Counted from the first letter of the stretch, positions 8,761 through 18,447 are shown. The stretch: DNA of 64,000 bases from Candidatus Melainabacteria bacterium (GCA_016212515.1 JACRFZ010000114.1:62001-126000); one strand, 5' to 3'. A program made the numbers and translations. Notes: generated by a model from the sequence alone, not told the origin.

Positions 8761-11163
8761 TCAGTTGGATGAGGTGGGCGCTGCCGGTTCTGCTTTATCT
8801 GTTTGCGGTATCTCCTCAATCTGAGCGCAGTCGCAAGCTTCATCTCTAGCTTCTACTCTGGGTTCCTCTCTGGTTTCCACCTGGGGAGCAATAGGCATTT
8901 TTCCAGTTGTAGTGGCCGGGTATTTCAGTCTTTCATGATGGAGGGTGCGCCAGACTCTGGCAAAGCCTGCCTTTACCTTGTGCAGTTCCTCCAGGCTGAG
9001 ACCTGACTCGCTGAACTGACCGTCTTCCCAGCGGTTCAAAAAGACCTTCTCCAGAGCCTGCTCTACTTCTTCCTGGCTGGGGTCGCGCATAGAATGAGTG
9101 ACGGCTTCCGAAACATCAGCCAGCATGACGATGGCTGTTTCTTTGGTATTAGGCTTGGGACCAGGATAACGATAGAAGTTGGCATCCACCTTGTCGGCAC
9201 CATCTCTGGTGCAGGCCTTGTGATAAAAATAGGCCATCAACGTGGTGCCCTGATGCATGGGAATGAAGTCTTGAATGGCCTTGGGGAGGGCATATTTCTG
9301 GGCCAGGGCAATGCCGTCCGTAACATGGGCCAGTACTCTTGCCCGGCTGTCTTCCGGCGACATGCTGTCGTGGGGATTGGTGGCACCAAGCTGGTTCTCG
9401 ATAAAATACTTGGGTCGCACCATTTTGCCGATGTCGTGATAGAGCGCTCCGGCACGCACCATGTTGGCATCGGCATAAATAGCCTTGGCTCCGGCTTCCG
9501 CCATATTAGCCACGGCCAGGCTGTGTTGATAGGTACCGGGAGCGTTTTCTTCCAGCCGTCTCAAGAGGGGTTGATTGGCGTCGGTCAGCTCGGCCAGGCG
9601 GAAGGGCGTTATCAATCCGTAGAGATTCTCCAGGAAGGGCAGGCTGCCCACCGCTACTATGGATGAGATGATACCGCCGGCGAAATCCAGGAGCAGGCGG
9701 CGTCCAAAGATACCCAGATTGCCGCCGTAGCTATGATCCACCAGGGTGCTGGCCAGGTCGCCGGCCACCAGACCGAAGGCTACCACCAGACCGGTTCTGA
9801 AGACGGCGGAGCGACCGCCATTGGCTCCCGTGCCGTTCTGGGGGAAGCTCATGATCGCTCCCAGAGAGGCCAGGGTATGGGCAGCCAGGTAATGCAGATC
9901 CACCAGCCTGTCCACGCCTATGAGCAGCACCATGGGCAGGCTCAAGGCAATGGCCGTGCGCCGGCCAAAAAATATAGTAAGGATGAGGGCCGCCGCCGGG
10001 ATGGGCACGAATTGCGGATTGGTCTTGCCTACCAGGGAGGCCACGGAAGCCACAATCACCTGGACAGTAAACATTAGACCGATGGAACTGGGAGAGAACA
10101 AATGCTTGGGTTCGTAAGTGTAAAGGAAAAGACCCACCAGGGTGAGGGCTGCGATTAAGGAGATGGCCATGCTGAGAATGAAGGGCCAGCGGTTTACGTG
10201 GGTGATGCCCAGCTCCTGCAAAATATAGAGTTTTTCTTTGGTGATCATGGCTCCCTGGGGCACGATCACTTCCCCTTCCTTAATGGCTTTCAGGACGGGC
10301 TCTACCCCTTGCACCACCACCTGGGCCTTGGTCTTGGTGCCTTCCGTGTCGATCACCAGATTGGCTTCCAGGTTTTCGTTAATGACCAGGGCCGCTGTCC
10401 GTTTCTTCCCAGCCTCCAGGCTGTCGGGCAAAAATTCCGTTACCACGTCCTGCCAGACACCTTTGTCTACCACCGGGTAGCGGTGGAATTTGGCCATCAG
10501 GCGTCTGGCCGATTCCAGGGTGGCGGCCTTGAACGCCGGCATTTCCGCAGGGTCCACCGTCAGGGCCAGTTCCAATTCCAGATCGCCCGTCAGCCCTGCT
10601 GTTTTGGCCCGGCTATAGGCTTTACGCTGGGTTTGAATCTCCGGCAGAGTGGCTTGGGGCTGACCGACCAGTGCCTGCTCAGGCATTTGCAACAGGCTCA
10701 TTTGCAGTTTCTTGTCCATGGAGGAAGGAGCCGATACTGCTTCCTGCGGCTTGTTCTTATTTTTAGCCCTGGCTTTATTTGGTTTTTGGGTGGTGGTTTC
10801 GTGATAGGGCTTAATGCCCATGGCTTGCAGACTTTCGGCCCTGGCGAAGACGGTTTCGATGCGCTTGAGCGACTCTTGATCGCGGCTTCTGTCTACCTGG
10901 AAGACGGGAATAATGCTCTGCCTGGCTTTCTCAATCGCTTTTTCGGTTTCAGCCCGGTCCACCACCGATGTAGCCTGTGGCGCAAAGAGGTCCCGGTCGG
11001 CAATGTCCCTTTCTTGCAAGCCGGGGCTGAAGATGTGGATGGTGGAAAAAGAGAGGAAGAGGCAGATAAATCCTGAAAGTGCGGCGCCCACCCAACCCAG
11101 TAGGGCTTGTGGTGACGGAAAATCTTCTGCCTTTTTGAGGCTATCGTCCACCCCGGTCGACAA
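8761..11163 (-). CDS. pgpH: 7TM-HD cyclic-di-AMP phosphodiesterase, PgpH family
   Basis: PgpH proteins hydrolyse c-di-AMP, which controls potassium and osmotic balance. The 800-aa chain has one membrane helix near residues 22-44, a long extracytoplasmic 7TMR-HDED region with Gln/Ala-rich linkers, a seven-helix block at roughly 325-520, then the HD domain: GTYQHSLAVANMAE and LYHDIGKMVRP carry the metal ligands (HD near residue 574). The C-terminal tail is acidic and probably disordered. Start TTG 11163 is backed by GAGGAG five bases upstream. It converges on the MshEN-repeat gene with five bases between stops. Family is certain; nucleotide specificity follows from the family. Confidence 0.93.
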   Translation of the reverse strand: MSTGVDDSLKKAEDFPSPQALLGWVGAALSGFICLFLSFSTIHIFSPGLQERDIADRDLFAPQATSVVDRAETEKAIEKARQSIIPVFQVDRSRDQESLKRIETVFARAESLQAMGIKPYHETTTQKPNKARAKNKNKPQEAVSAPSSMDKKLQMSLLQMPEQALVGQPQATLPEIQTQRKAYSRAKTAGLTGDLELELALTVDPAEMPAFKAATLESARRLMAKFHRYPVVDKGVWQDVVTEFLPDSLEAGKKRTAALVINENLEANLVIDTEGTKTKAQVVVQGVEPVLKAIKEGEVIVPQGAMITKEKLYILQELGITHVNRWPFILSMAISLIAALTLVGLFLYTYEPKHLFSPSSIGLMFTVQVIVASVASLVGKTNPQFVPIPAAALILTIFFGRRTAIALSLPMVLLIGVDRLVDLHYLAAHTLASLGAIMSFPQNGTGANGGRSAVFRTGLVVAFGLVAGDLASTLVDHSYGGNLGIFGRRLLLDFAGGIISSIVAVGSLPFLENLYGLITPFRLAELTDANQPLLRRLEENAPGTYQHSLAVANMAEAGAKAIYADANMVRAGALYHDIGKMVRPKYFIENQLGATNPHDSMSPEDSRARVLAHVTDGIALAQKYALPKAIQDFIPMHQGTTLMAYFYHKACTRDGADKVDANFYRYPGPKPNTKETAIVMLADVSEAVTHSMRDPSQEEVEQALEKVFLNRWEDGQFSESGLSLEELHKVKAGFARVWRTLHHERLKYPATTTGKMPIAPQVETREEPRVEARDEACDCAQIEEIPQTDKAEPAAPTSSN

Positions 11164-11330
11164 ATTGGCTCCTCAGTACGGTAGCATTGAAAATCTACCA
11201 GTTTCTCGCACGCTTTTCTTGCGTCGATATTCAATTTTCAAAGACTCTGGCACTTTATGCCTTCATATTACTCTTTTTCGGCTGCTAAAATTCTTACCGC
11301 TGGCGCTCGGGCGCTCCTTGGAGGCTGTTA

Positions 11331-12344
11331 ATGTTATTGGTAACCGGGGCTTGCGGATACATCGGCAGCCATTTCGTCTGCCATTATCTCTCCCAAACCG
11401 ACGAAGAAGTGGTGGCCGTCGATAATTTCAGCATGGGACACAGGCAGGCCCTTGCCCCATGGCAGGGGCGCATTCGCTTCTATGACCATGATATAGCCGA
11501 TAGGACCGCTCTTGCCCGCCTCATGAAAGAGAATCAGGTCAGTGCCGTAGTGCACTTTGCCGCCAATGCCTATGTGGGAGAGTCTCAGGTTCTGCCCTTC
11601 AAGTATTTGAATAACAACGTGGGTGGCTCTACCGGGCTTTTGCAGGCCATGGACGAAGCCGGCGTCAAGCGCCTGGTCTTTTCTTCCACCTGCGCTACTT
11701 ATGGCAAACCGCAGTATCTTCCCATTGATGAAAAGCATCCGCAGAAGCCCATCAATACCTATGGCTCAAGCAAGCTGATGGTGGAGGAGATGTTGCGGGC
11801 TCTCGCTCTTTCGAAAGGGCTCAAGTTTGCCTGTCTGAGGTACTTCAATGCCGCCGGCGCTTCCGACAGCGGTGAAATTGGAGAGAGCCATGAACCGGAA
11901 ACCCATTTGATACCGCTAGCTCTCATGGCTGCTCTTGGAAAAATTCAGCAACTCAAGGTCTACGGCGATGATTACGACACCCCTGACGGTACCTGTATTC
12001 GAGATTACATCCATGTCTTTGATCTGGCTGCCGCCCACTGCCAGGCACTGGAGCTACTCGAACGCCCTGACTTCGTGGGAGACATGGAAGAGTCTGAGGG
12101 GCTGGGTATAGCCATCAATCTTGGCACTGCCAGTGGTGCGTCAGTAAAAGAGGTGATAGCGCTGGTGGAGTCTGTGCTCGGTAAGCCTGTCCCTTACAAA
12201 ATTGAGGCGCGCCGCCCCGGGGACCCTTCCCGCCTGGTGGCCGACAATAGCAAAGCCAAGCGGGTGCTGGGCTGGAACCCACGCTATGATTTGAAGCGAA
12301 TAATCGAAACTGCCGCGCAGTGGGAGCTTGCTCGCCGCTATTGA
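11331..12344 (+). CDS. galE: UDP-glucose 4-epimerase
   Basis: An NAD-dependent short-chain epimerase interconverting UDP-glucose and UDP-galactose (or the N-acetyl forms) for envelope polysaccharides. The 337-aa protein has TGACGYIGSH at the N-terminus, DNFSMGH, HFAANAYVGES, the catalytic SSTCATYG and YGSSK (Tyr and Lys), RYFNAAGAS and the C-terminal RRPGDPSRLVAD typical of GalE. The ATG has GGAGG seven bases upstream. It converges on the glycosyltransferase gene with a short hairpin between the stops. Confidence 0.94.
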   Translation: MLLVTGACGYIGSHFVCHYLSQTDEEVVAVDNFSMGHRQALAPWQGRIRFYDHDIADRTALARLMKENQVSAVVHFAANAYVGESQVLPFKYLNNNVGGSTGLLQAMDEAGVKRLVFSSTCATYGKPQYLPIDEKHPQKPINTYGSSKLMVEEMLRALALSKGLKFACLRYFNAAGASDSGEIGESHEPETHLIPLALMAALGKIQQLKVYGDDYDTPDGTCIRDYIHVFDLAAAHCQALELLERPDFVGDMEESEGLGIAINLGTASGASVKEVIALVESVLGKPVPYKIEARRPGDPSRLVADNSKAKRVLGWNPRYDLKRIIETAAQWELARRY

Positions 12345-12358
12345 CCTTTACAAAGGTC
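12343..12358. terminator. Short hairpin between convergent galE and glycosyltransferase
   Basis: GACCTT-TACA-AAGGTC fills the gap between the two facing stop codons. It has no strong T-run on either side, so it is at best a weak bidirectional terminator. Confidence 0.35.
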
Positions 12359-13429
12359 TCAGTCTAGCTCGCCTTCCACATTGATGGAGCTTTTGACGAT
12401 GTAGATGCGCTTGCCCTGCGATTCGTGGTAGGTGCGCATGAGAATCTCCGATTGCAAACCCATGAGGATCAGTTGCATACCGACCATGAAGAACATGGCT
12501 ACCAGTACCGGCAATGGTGTCTCGATGAAGGAGGTGTGATAGAAGAATTTGAGGGTGACCATCCAGGTGAAGGCCATGAAAGAGAGCACCATCGACCATA
12601 AACCGGCGGTGCCGAATAAATAGATGGGCTTGGTGAAATAGGTGGACATAAATTTGACGGTCATCAAATCCAGTACCACTTTGAAGGTACGTGAGATACC
12701 GTACTTGCTCTGTCCGTACTGTCTGGCCTGGTGATTAACCGGGATTTCCGAGACCTTGGCGCCCTGCCAGGTGGCATAAATGGGCACGAAACGGTGCATC
12801 TCGCCGTAGAGGCGCACATCTTTGATAACTTCTTTTCTATAAGCTTTGAGGGAGCAACCGTAGTCGTGCAGGCGCACACCGGAAATCAATGAGATGATGC
12901 GGTTGGCCGTCCAGGAGGGAATCAGGCGCAGGAAAAGCTCATCTTTGCGCTCTTTTCTCCAGCCGCTCACCACGTCATAACCTTCGTCCAATTTATCCAG
13001 GAGACGTCTGACGTCGGCCGGATCGTTTTGCAGGTCTGCATCCATGGGGATGATTACATCGCCGCGGGCATGATCGATACCGGCAGCAAGTGCTGCTGTC
13101 TGCCCGAAGTTTTTCACAAAACGCACTACCTTGATGCGCTCATCCGCGCCTGCGATTTCCGCCAGTTTATTGAAGGAGCTGTCCGTGCTGCCGTCGTCGA
13201 TTAGAACGGCTTCCCAGGAGCGTCCCAGGGCATCGAGGGCGCTCACCAGCTTCTGGTATAGCAAAGCGATATTGTCTTCCTCGTTAAAGACGGGGATGAC
13301 GACGGATATCTCTGGAATTCTAGTTTTGCTTTGCGCCACGTTGGCATTATACTGGAGTGAACTACTTGTTCTAGAGCCGGTTTCCGTGACAGGCGGCATG
13401 ACATTGATAGTGGAAGGCACCGTTGTCAT
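12359..13429 (-). CDS. Family 2 glycosyltransferase, dolichol/polyprenyl-phosphate hexose synthase type
   Basis: Transfers a sugar from a nucleotide sugar to a polyprenyl phosphate at the inner membrane (DPM1/GtrB/ArnC-like). The 356-aa protein has ISVVIPVFNEEDNI, the LIDDGSTDSS donor site, MDADLQNDP with the metal-binding DxD, and RQYGQSKYGISR. Two membrane helices follow (IYLFGTAGLWSMVLSFMAF and VLVAMFFMVGMQLILMGL). The roughly 45 residues before the catalytic domain are Thr/Ser-rich and could be over-extended. galE is the neighbour on the opposite strand; both fit envelope glycan synthesis. The sugar is not determinable. Confidence 0.9.
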   Translation of the reverse strand: MTTVPSTINVMPPVTETGSRTSSSLQYNANVAQSKTRIPEISVVIPVFNEEDNIALLYQKLVSALDALGRSWEAVLIDDGSTDSSFNKLAEIAGADERIKVVRFVKNFGQTAALAAGIDHARGDVIIPMDADLQNDPADVRRLLDKLDEGYDVVSGWRKERKDELFLRLIPSWTANRIISLISGVRLHDYGCSLKAYRKEVIKDVRLYGEMHRFVPIYATWQGAKVSEIPVNHQARQYGQSKYGISRTFKVVLDLMTVKFMSTYFTKPIYLFGTAGLWSMVLSFMAFTWMVTLKFFYHTSFIETPLPVLVAMFFMVGMQLILMGLQSEILMRTYHESQGKRIYIVKSSINVEGELD

Positions 13430-13577
13430 AGCTGATGTATATCTCCCGGGCGGGTTTAAAACTGCGACCTAACTAAAGTTAGATGATAATGGCAGAAGCT
13501 TGCCAGCACCTTGATTACTTCTCATCAATTAAGTATGTCCTAATTTCATAACCTATAAGCTCTCCCATAATTCACCC

Positions 13578-14879
13578 ATGACGATCATCAAAACTTCATC
13601 CGATATATCGCCCAGACCGGAGCAGGACGCACCCTTGCCCGGCAAAGAGCGGGGCGAACGTGCGCTGCCCGGCAAGGGTACGGGCAGCAAGCCCCGGACC
13701 AAGAATGCCGGCAGTGCTCCGGAGCCGTCAAAGCCCCGGGAAACAAAAACTTCTATAGAAGAAGTTAAGGTGAATGAAAATCTTAATCGTCGCTCTACCT
13801 TGCTTTCCTGTCAGGAGAGTTCGGCCGATTTGAAGTCAGAGCAGGCTGTTCGGCCCGATCGCCTGGGCGAATATATAGGACAGACTCGCCTCAAGTCGAT
13901 GTTGTCGATGTCTATTAATGCCGCCAAAAGCAGGGGTGAGGCCCTCGATCATGTTTTGTTCTACGGTCCGCCCGGACTGGGAAAGACCACTCTCGCCAGA
14001 GTTATAGCCAATGAAATGCAGGCTCGTATCCATCTCACCTCCGGCCCCAGCCTGGAAAGACCTCGGGACATCATCGGTCTGGTGCACCAACTGGAAGAGG
14101 GCGATGTTCTCTTTATAGATGAAATCCATCGACTCTCGCGCATAGCAGAAGAGCTTCTCTATCCGGCCATTGAAGATTTCGTCATTGACCTGACCACGGG
14201 TAAAGGTCATGCCACCAGAACCATGCGCCTGCCTTTGCCGAAATTCACCTTAGTGGGTGCCACCACCAAAGCAGGCATGCTATCCAACGCCTTGCGTGAT
14301 CGTTTTGGTTTTGTCTGCCGGTTGGATTTCTATACCATCGAAGAACTTTCAGGTATCGTGGCCAGAACGGCGGCGATATTGAATGTAGCCATGGAGACCG
14401 AAGCGGTGGAGGCCATTGCCAGAAGGGCCAGGGGCACACCCCGTATTGCCAACCGCCTGGTGCGGCTGGTGCGCGACTTCGGTCACTATCAAGGCGCCGA
14501 GATTATCGATGGCGCTACTGCTTCGGCGGCCCTTGATTCATATCAAGTCGATGCCCTCGGGTTGGATGTCACAGATCGCCGCTTGATTGAAATAATTATC
14601 GATAACTATGACGGTGGTCCGGTTGGTCTGGAGACCCTCGCTGCCACCATCGGTGAAGACAGCGACACGCTGGAGGATGTCTGGGAACCGTTCCTGATTC
14701 AGCGCGGCTTTATCCAGCGCACCCCCAGAGGTCGTATGGCTACAGCCTTTGCCTATCAGCATTTGGGAAGGGCCATGTCGGCCACCGTCTCCAGCAAGAT
14801 TTTGCTCAACAGCGAGGTCAAGCAACTCGATCTCTTTGCCGAGAAGATGCCGCCTCAATCCGGGCAAGCAGAGGTCTAG
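13578..14879 (+). CDS. ruvB: Holliday junction branch migration helicase RuvB
   Basis: AAA+ motor that drives branch migration with RuvA. The 433-aa chain contains RPDRLGEYIGQ, Walker A GPPGLGKTT, Walker B FIDEIHRL, sensor GATTKAGML, and the winged-helix end TIGEDSDTLEDVWEPFL with QRTPRGR. About 90 residues precede the core. The opening MTIIKTSSD and the charged Pro/Lys-rich stretch resemble the extended N-terminus I recall from cyanobacterial RuvB, so ATG 13578 is kept; GTG 13770 is an alternative. It begins an apparent operon with the YibE/F protein (7-base gap) and cdsA. Confidence 0.95.
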   Translation: MTIIKTSSDISPRPEQDAPLPGKERGERALPGKGTGSKPRTKNAGSAPEPSKPRETKTSIEEVKVNENLNRRSTLLSCQESSADLKSEQAVRPDRLGEYIGQTRLKSMLSMSINAAKSRGEALDHVLFYGPPGLGKTTLARVIANEMQARIHLTSGPSLERPRDIIGLVHQLEEGDVLFIDEIHRLSRIAEELLYPAIEDFVIDLTTGKGHATRTMRLPLPKFTLVGATTKAGMLSNALRDRFGFVCRLDFYTIEELSGIVARTAAILNVAMETEAVEAIARRARGTPRIANRLVRLVRDFGHYQGAEIIDGATASAALDSYQVDALGLDVTDRRLIEIIIDNYDGGPVGLETLAATIGEDSDTLEDVWEPFLIQRGFIQRTPRGRMATAFAYQHLGRAMSATVSSKILLNSEVKQLDLFAEKMPPQSGQAEV

Positions 14880-14886
14880 GGGCTCG

Positions 14887-15945
14887 ATGAGCGACAGCGA
14901 GGAGTTTGTACCCGGTAGGGTTCTTTCGGTGGGACCGGCTCAGGTCAATGCCGAACTGCAAAAGTCTACCGGCATGATTTCTCGACGGGAAACCGCACAA
15001 ATAGAGATTTTAGGCGGTGTCTGCCAGGGTGAGAAGGTGGAAGTCTTCAATGAGATTACCGATAATCCCGTCTTTAATATCAATTTGAGCCCCGGCAAAG
15101 AAGTTCTTCTAATCGTCAATCTCGCCGGTGGAAAAAGAGAGATCAATATTGCCGATTACCACAGGGTACCGGCCCTAAGTATCTTGCTGATTGTCTTTCT
15201 TGTGGCCTTTGTTTTCTTCGGCGGTAAGAAAGGCGTCAAGTCTCTCATTGCGCTCATAATCAGTGTCTTGTTGATTGCCTTCGTGCTCCTGCCCCTCAGT
15301 CTGGCTGGTTTCGACCCTCTGGCTGTATCTATCGGTATCTGCATTGCCACTACCCTTGCTACCATGTACTTTGTCGCGGGCTGGACGAAGAAGGCACTGG
15401 CCGCGGTGCTCGGTACTGTGGGCGGTGTCTTTGTCGCCGGTCTTGCCGCCGAGCTGGTGATCCTTTTAGCACCGCTTACAGGCTTGTCTTCAGAGGAGGC
15501 TCAGATTCTCAGAGGTTCGGTACTGGTGCGCAGTCCCTCCTTTTATCAGGGGCTTCTGGCTGCCGGTATGTTGATCGGTGCCCTGGGGGTAATCATGGAT
15601 GTGGGTATCTCCATTGCTTCCACTGTGACCGAGGTGTCACTTGCCGGTCAGGGACTCGGTTGGAAAAAACTTTATGAAGCAGGTATGAATGTCGGGCGTG
15701 ACATTATGGGCACCATGACAAATACCCTTATCCTTGCCTATACCGGCAGTGCCCTGCCGCTTTTGCTTCTGATTTCACAAATGCCTTTGAACAAACTTAT
15801 TAACCTGGACCTGGTGGCAACTGAGGTAGCCTCGGCAATTAGTGGTAGTCTAGGGTTGGTATTGACCATACCGCTGACGGCCTTCTTTGCTGCCCGCCTC
15901 ATGGCAGCAGACAGCCCTGGCGGACAGGGAAATTCGTCCGGATAG
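14887..15945 (+). CDS. YibE/F family membrane protein
   Basis: A 352-aa integral membrane protein with a short N-terminal beta-rich domain (about residues 1-85, ending in ADYHRVPAL) followed by about eight membrane helices, beginning ILLIVFLVAFVFFGGKKGVK. The GALGVIMDVGISIASTVTE and GRDIMGTMTNTLILAYTG segments are characteristic of YibE/F proteins, which are proposed transporters of unclear substrate. ATG 14887 (MSDSEEF) is chosen; a start inside ruvB is much less likely. It lies between ruvB and cdsA on the same strand. Confidence 0.88.
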   Translation: MSDSEEFVPGRVLSVGPAQVNAELQKSTGMISRRETAQIEILGGVCQGEKVEVFNEITDNPVFNINLSPGKEVLLIVNLAGGKREINIADYHRVPALSILLIVFLVAFVFFGGKKGVKSLIALIISVLLIAFVLLPLSLAGFDPLAVSIGICIATTLATMYFVAGWTKKALAAVLGTVGGVFVAGLAAELVILLAPLTGLSSEEAQILRGSVLVRSPSFYQGLLAAGMLIGALGVIMDVGISIASTVTEVSLAGQGLGWKKLYEAGMNVGRDIMGTMTNTLILAYTGSALPLLLLISQMPLNKLINLDLVATEVASAISGSLGLVLTIPLTAFFAARLMAADSPGGQGNSSG

Positions 15946-15956
15946 TAAGGCTTGGC

Positions 15957-16919
15957 ATGAGACTTTTATTTGGCTGGTTACTATTTTTCCTGGCGGTGGC
16001 CAGCATTATGGCCGGCGGAAAGTTCCTTGCCCTGGTTCTGGGCGCCGCTTGTTTCATGGGCGGCAAAGAGTTCATTGCCATGGCTAAACGGAAGGGTATC
16101 AATCCTTCCAGTCGCATTGTCCTTTCCATGATTGTGGCCTTCTTCGTTGTGGCTGCCATTCCCGACTTCATCCCCGGTCGTGGTCTCAATCTGGGCCCTC
16201 TGGCGGATCTGGCTTTCTTAAAGAAATTAGCAGGCAGTGTGGATCAAGCTTACTGGTCCAATTTTTCCATCAACCATTTTCCTCTCTTGTTGACAATTGG
16301 CATCTATCTCTCTTTCTTTCGCCTGCTCTTTCGCAACGTAGATCCGCCCGCTACCATTGCCGACATTGCCTCCACCATTCTAGGTTTCATCTATGTGGGC
16401 TGGTTGCCCAGCCATCTGGTCATTTTGCGTAATCTCAGTCCCGAAGGCATGCCCATTTCCGACAATCCCCTGCAACAACCGGGGCTGGCATATGTCTGGG
16501 CGACGCTTTTCATTATCTGGGCCACCGATGTCTTTGCTTACTATTTCGGCAAGAAATACGGCAAGCACCTTCTTTATCCGCAGATAAGCCCTAAAAAGAC
16601 AGTGGAAGGAGCGATTGGCGGCTTGCTGGCGGCTGTGGCTCTGGGGCTGGTGGTCATTTATGTGGCTGATCACCACATCTTCGAATGCCATCCCTTTCGT
16701 TTTAATCTCTGGCAAGCACCCCTTATGGCCATTGTCATTTCCGTGGCCGCTCAGCTTGGCGACCTTTGTGAATCCCTCTTGAAAAGGGATGCCGGTTTGA
16801 AGGACTCCAGCGACTTCATCCCCGGTCACGGGGGCTTTTTGGACCGGGGTGATAGTTTGATTATCGGCTCCGCTGTTGCCTATTACTGGGTTTGCCTGGT
16901 AGTCTTGAACCAGTTCTGA
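15957..16919 (+). CDS. cdsA: Phosphatidate cytidylyltransferase
   Basis: Makes CDP-diacylglycerol from phosphatidic acid and CTP, the branch point of phospholipid synthesis, in the inner membrane. The 320-aa protein has six to eight hydrophobic helices and the C-terminal CdsA signature LLKRDAGLKDSSDFIPGHGG followed by FLDRGDS. The usual hydrophobic residue between R and D of the last triplet is Gly here, a small deviation. AAGG precedes the ATG. It closes the ruvB-yibE/F-cdsA run. Confidence 0.92.
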   Translation: MRLLFGWLLFFLAVASIMAGGKFLALVLGAACFMGGKEFIAMAKRKGINPSSRIVLSMIVAFFVVAAIPDFIPGRGLNLGPLADLAFLKKLAGSVDQAYWSNFSINHFPLLLTIGIYLSFFRLLFRNVDPPATIADIASTILGFIYVGWLPSHLVILRNLSPEGMPISDNPLQQPGLAYVWATLFIIWATDVFAYYFGKKYGKHLLYPQISPKKTVEGAIGGLLAAVALGLVVIYVADHHIFECHPFRFNLWQAPLMAIVISVAAQLGDLCESLLKRDAGLKDSSDFIPGHGGFLDRGDSLIIGSAVAYYWVCLVVLNQF

Positions 16920-17011
16920 CAACCCCGAAAGTACCTTTCTCAGATTTCTTTTTAAGGAATTGCAAAGGAAAACAGTGGTGCTTGTGACGCCAAAGATTTT
17001 TCAAGGTAGGC

Positions 17012-17017
17012 TATGAT
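17012..17017 (+). promoter_or_regulatory. Possible -10 box for tRNA-Ser
   Basis: TATGAT lies 22 bases before the mature tRNA 5' end. No convincing -35 hexamer is seen at normal spacing, so only the -10 is proposed. Confidence 0.3.
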
Positions 17018-17039
17018 ATAAGCCTCAGGAGTTTTACCT

Positions 17040-17129
17040 GGAGAGGTGGCTGAGTGGTCGAAAGCGGCTTCCTGCTAAGAAGTTGTACGGTCAAAAGCTG
17101 TACCGAGGGTTCGAATCCCTCCCTCTCCG
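17040..17129 (+). tRNA. tRNA-Ser(GCT)
   Basis: A complete class II tRNA of 90 nt. The acceptor stem pairs GGAGAGG with CCTCTCC, discriminator G. The D arm is GCT/AGC, and the anticodon stem GCTTC/GAAGT closes the loop CTGCTAA, giving anticodon GCT. A long variable arm containing GTAC...GTAC follows, as expected for serine tRNA, and then the T arm GAGGG-TTCGAAT-CCCTC. No CCA is encoded. It decodes AGC and AGU. Confidence 0.96.
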
Positions 17130-17136
17130 AATATTA

Positions 17137-17175
17137 GAGAAAGAGCCGGTTCTACTTGAGAGCCGGCTCTTTCTC
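17137..17175. terminator. Bidirectional terminator after tRNA-Ser
   Basis: A perfect 13-bp stem (GAGAAAGAGCCGG with its complement) and a 13-nt loop. The purine/pyrimidine arms supply T-rich tails on both strands. It separates the tRNA from the convergent 415-aa gene. Confidence 0.75.
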
Positions 17176-17199
17176 AATGCTCTATGGCGATTTTTCTTA

Positions 17200-18447
17200 C
17201 TACAGCGACTTTTGCCATTCTTTGGAAATGTGCACAATGCCTTCTCTCAAGTTCTTGAGGGTTTTAGCATGGCGCATGATCTCGCTTACCTTGTCTATGT
17301 CGTCGGCGTGCATGGCTTCCACACCAAGTTGGGTAAGGGAATTAATCGAGGCATCGACCGTATCGAAGAGCTGTTTGATGGAGCGTGCCACGTTGCGGCT
17401 TATGTCGGCGGTGTCCTTTTCGTAATTCTTCTGTGGCTGCTCGTGAGCAGTGGCATTGAAGAACTCTCGGCTGGGCGGCGTGGCGGTAGCGGCGCCGTTG
17501 TCTCCATTTGCATCCCCACCGGCGGTGGCCGTGCTCACGGCTTGCTGCCAGCGCAGGCGGCTGGAATCGTCCGCAATGGTCGACTGCTCCCGGCTCGTGA
17601 GGGGTGAGGGCGTGGGTGGTTGGGTGGTGGCCTGGGCCTGAGCCGACTTCACCGACTGGAAGAAGTCGGCTTCGGCAGTGGCTGCGGTTGTATGGGCGTA
17701 CTTAAGATCGGCAATACTTTTTTCCTTCACCAGAGGCGAGGCATCGTCGTCTTCAAAAGACCTGTCTACGCTGCTTTGCTTGGGTTCTTCCTGTTCCTGG
17801 GGGTTAAAGAGGAACTTCTCGTCGAAGTTGGCTTCACCCTTGGTCACCTTAATAAGTTGGGTGAAAATACGCCGGGAAATAGCCGGCAAGCTGGACATGG
17901 CCACGGTCTCGTTGCCTATTTTCCAGACGGTTTCATTGGCATGTTTACCGGCTGCCAGTTTCATATCGATGTAGGGCGTAAACTCGGTCTGCCCGGGCTT
18001 GAAACCAACCATGTATTCGATGGGTACAATGAAAACCCTGATGCGAATCTCTTCGCCCTGCACTATCAGAGAATAGTCTTTTGACGATAGATGACCCAGG
18101 CAGAATTTGATGGGCTTGCCCCGCTCCATGTATTCGGCGGTCATACGCATGCTCGTGGGTCTTTCACAGGTCACTTCGTAGTCGCGATTTTCCTGCAGGC
18201 GATTGAAGTCGAAGGAATAGCGTTTGAAATTATCGAAGAGTCTGTCCATGACGGCGGTCATAGAGGAGTGCAGGGAATTTTCCGTTGAGCCTGCCGCGAC
18301 GATTTCTTCAGCCACCTCCAGCTTGTCTTCTTTCATGGCCGCCATCCAGCGTTTCGTCTCTTCGCCCGAGAAAGAACCCTGCAGTGTGGAGAGAATCTTT
18401 TCATTCAACTCCTGTTCGGCGGAGAACCGGTTTTCATCATCGCTCAT
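17200..18447 (-). CDS. Orphan 415-aa protein of unknown function
   Basis: A soluble protein with no recognised domain. The N-terminal 210 residues look folded: an acidic helical start (ENRFSAEQELNEKILSTLQG) and a mixed region with RIRVFIVPIEYMVGFKPGQ. Residues of about 215-330 are Ala/Thr/Gln/Pro-rich and probably disordered. The last 80 residues form amphipathic helices (NVARSIKQLFDTVDASINSL). SD AGAGG supports ATG 18447. It stands alone between the tRNA terminator and an EamA gene. The linker-plus-helix layout suggests a scaffold or partner-binding protein, but this is inference only. Confidence 0.75.
   Translation of the reverse strand: MSDDENRFSAEQELNEKILSTLQGSFSGEETKRWMAAMKEDKLEVAEEIVAAGSTENSLHSSMTAVMDRLFDNFKRYSFDFNRLQENRDYEVTCERPTSMRMTAEYMERGKPIKFCLGHLSSKDYSLIVQGEEIRIRVFIVPIEYMVGFKPGQTEFTPYIDMKLAAGKHANETVWKIGNETVAMSSLPAISRRIFTQLIKVTKGEANFDEKFLFNPQEQEEPKQSSVDRSFEDDDASPLVKEKSIADLKYAHTTAATAEADFFQSVKSAQAQATTQPPTPSPLTSREQSTIADDSSRLRWQQAVSTATAGGDANGDNGAATATPPSREFFNATAHEQPQKNYEKDTADISRNVARSIKQLFDTVDASINSLTQLGVEAMHADDIDKVSEIMRHAKTLKNLREGIVHISKEWQKSL

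Noticed and set aside
10198..11076. Plus-strand ORF of 292 codons opposite pgpH
   Set aside because: Composition (Gly, His, Gln, Phe) is that of a complementary-strand shadow; pgpH is well supported.
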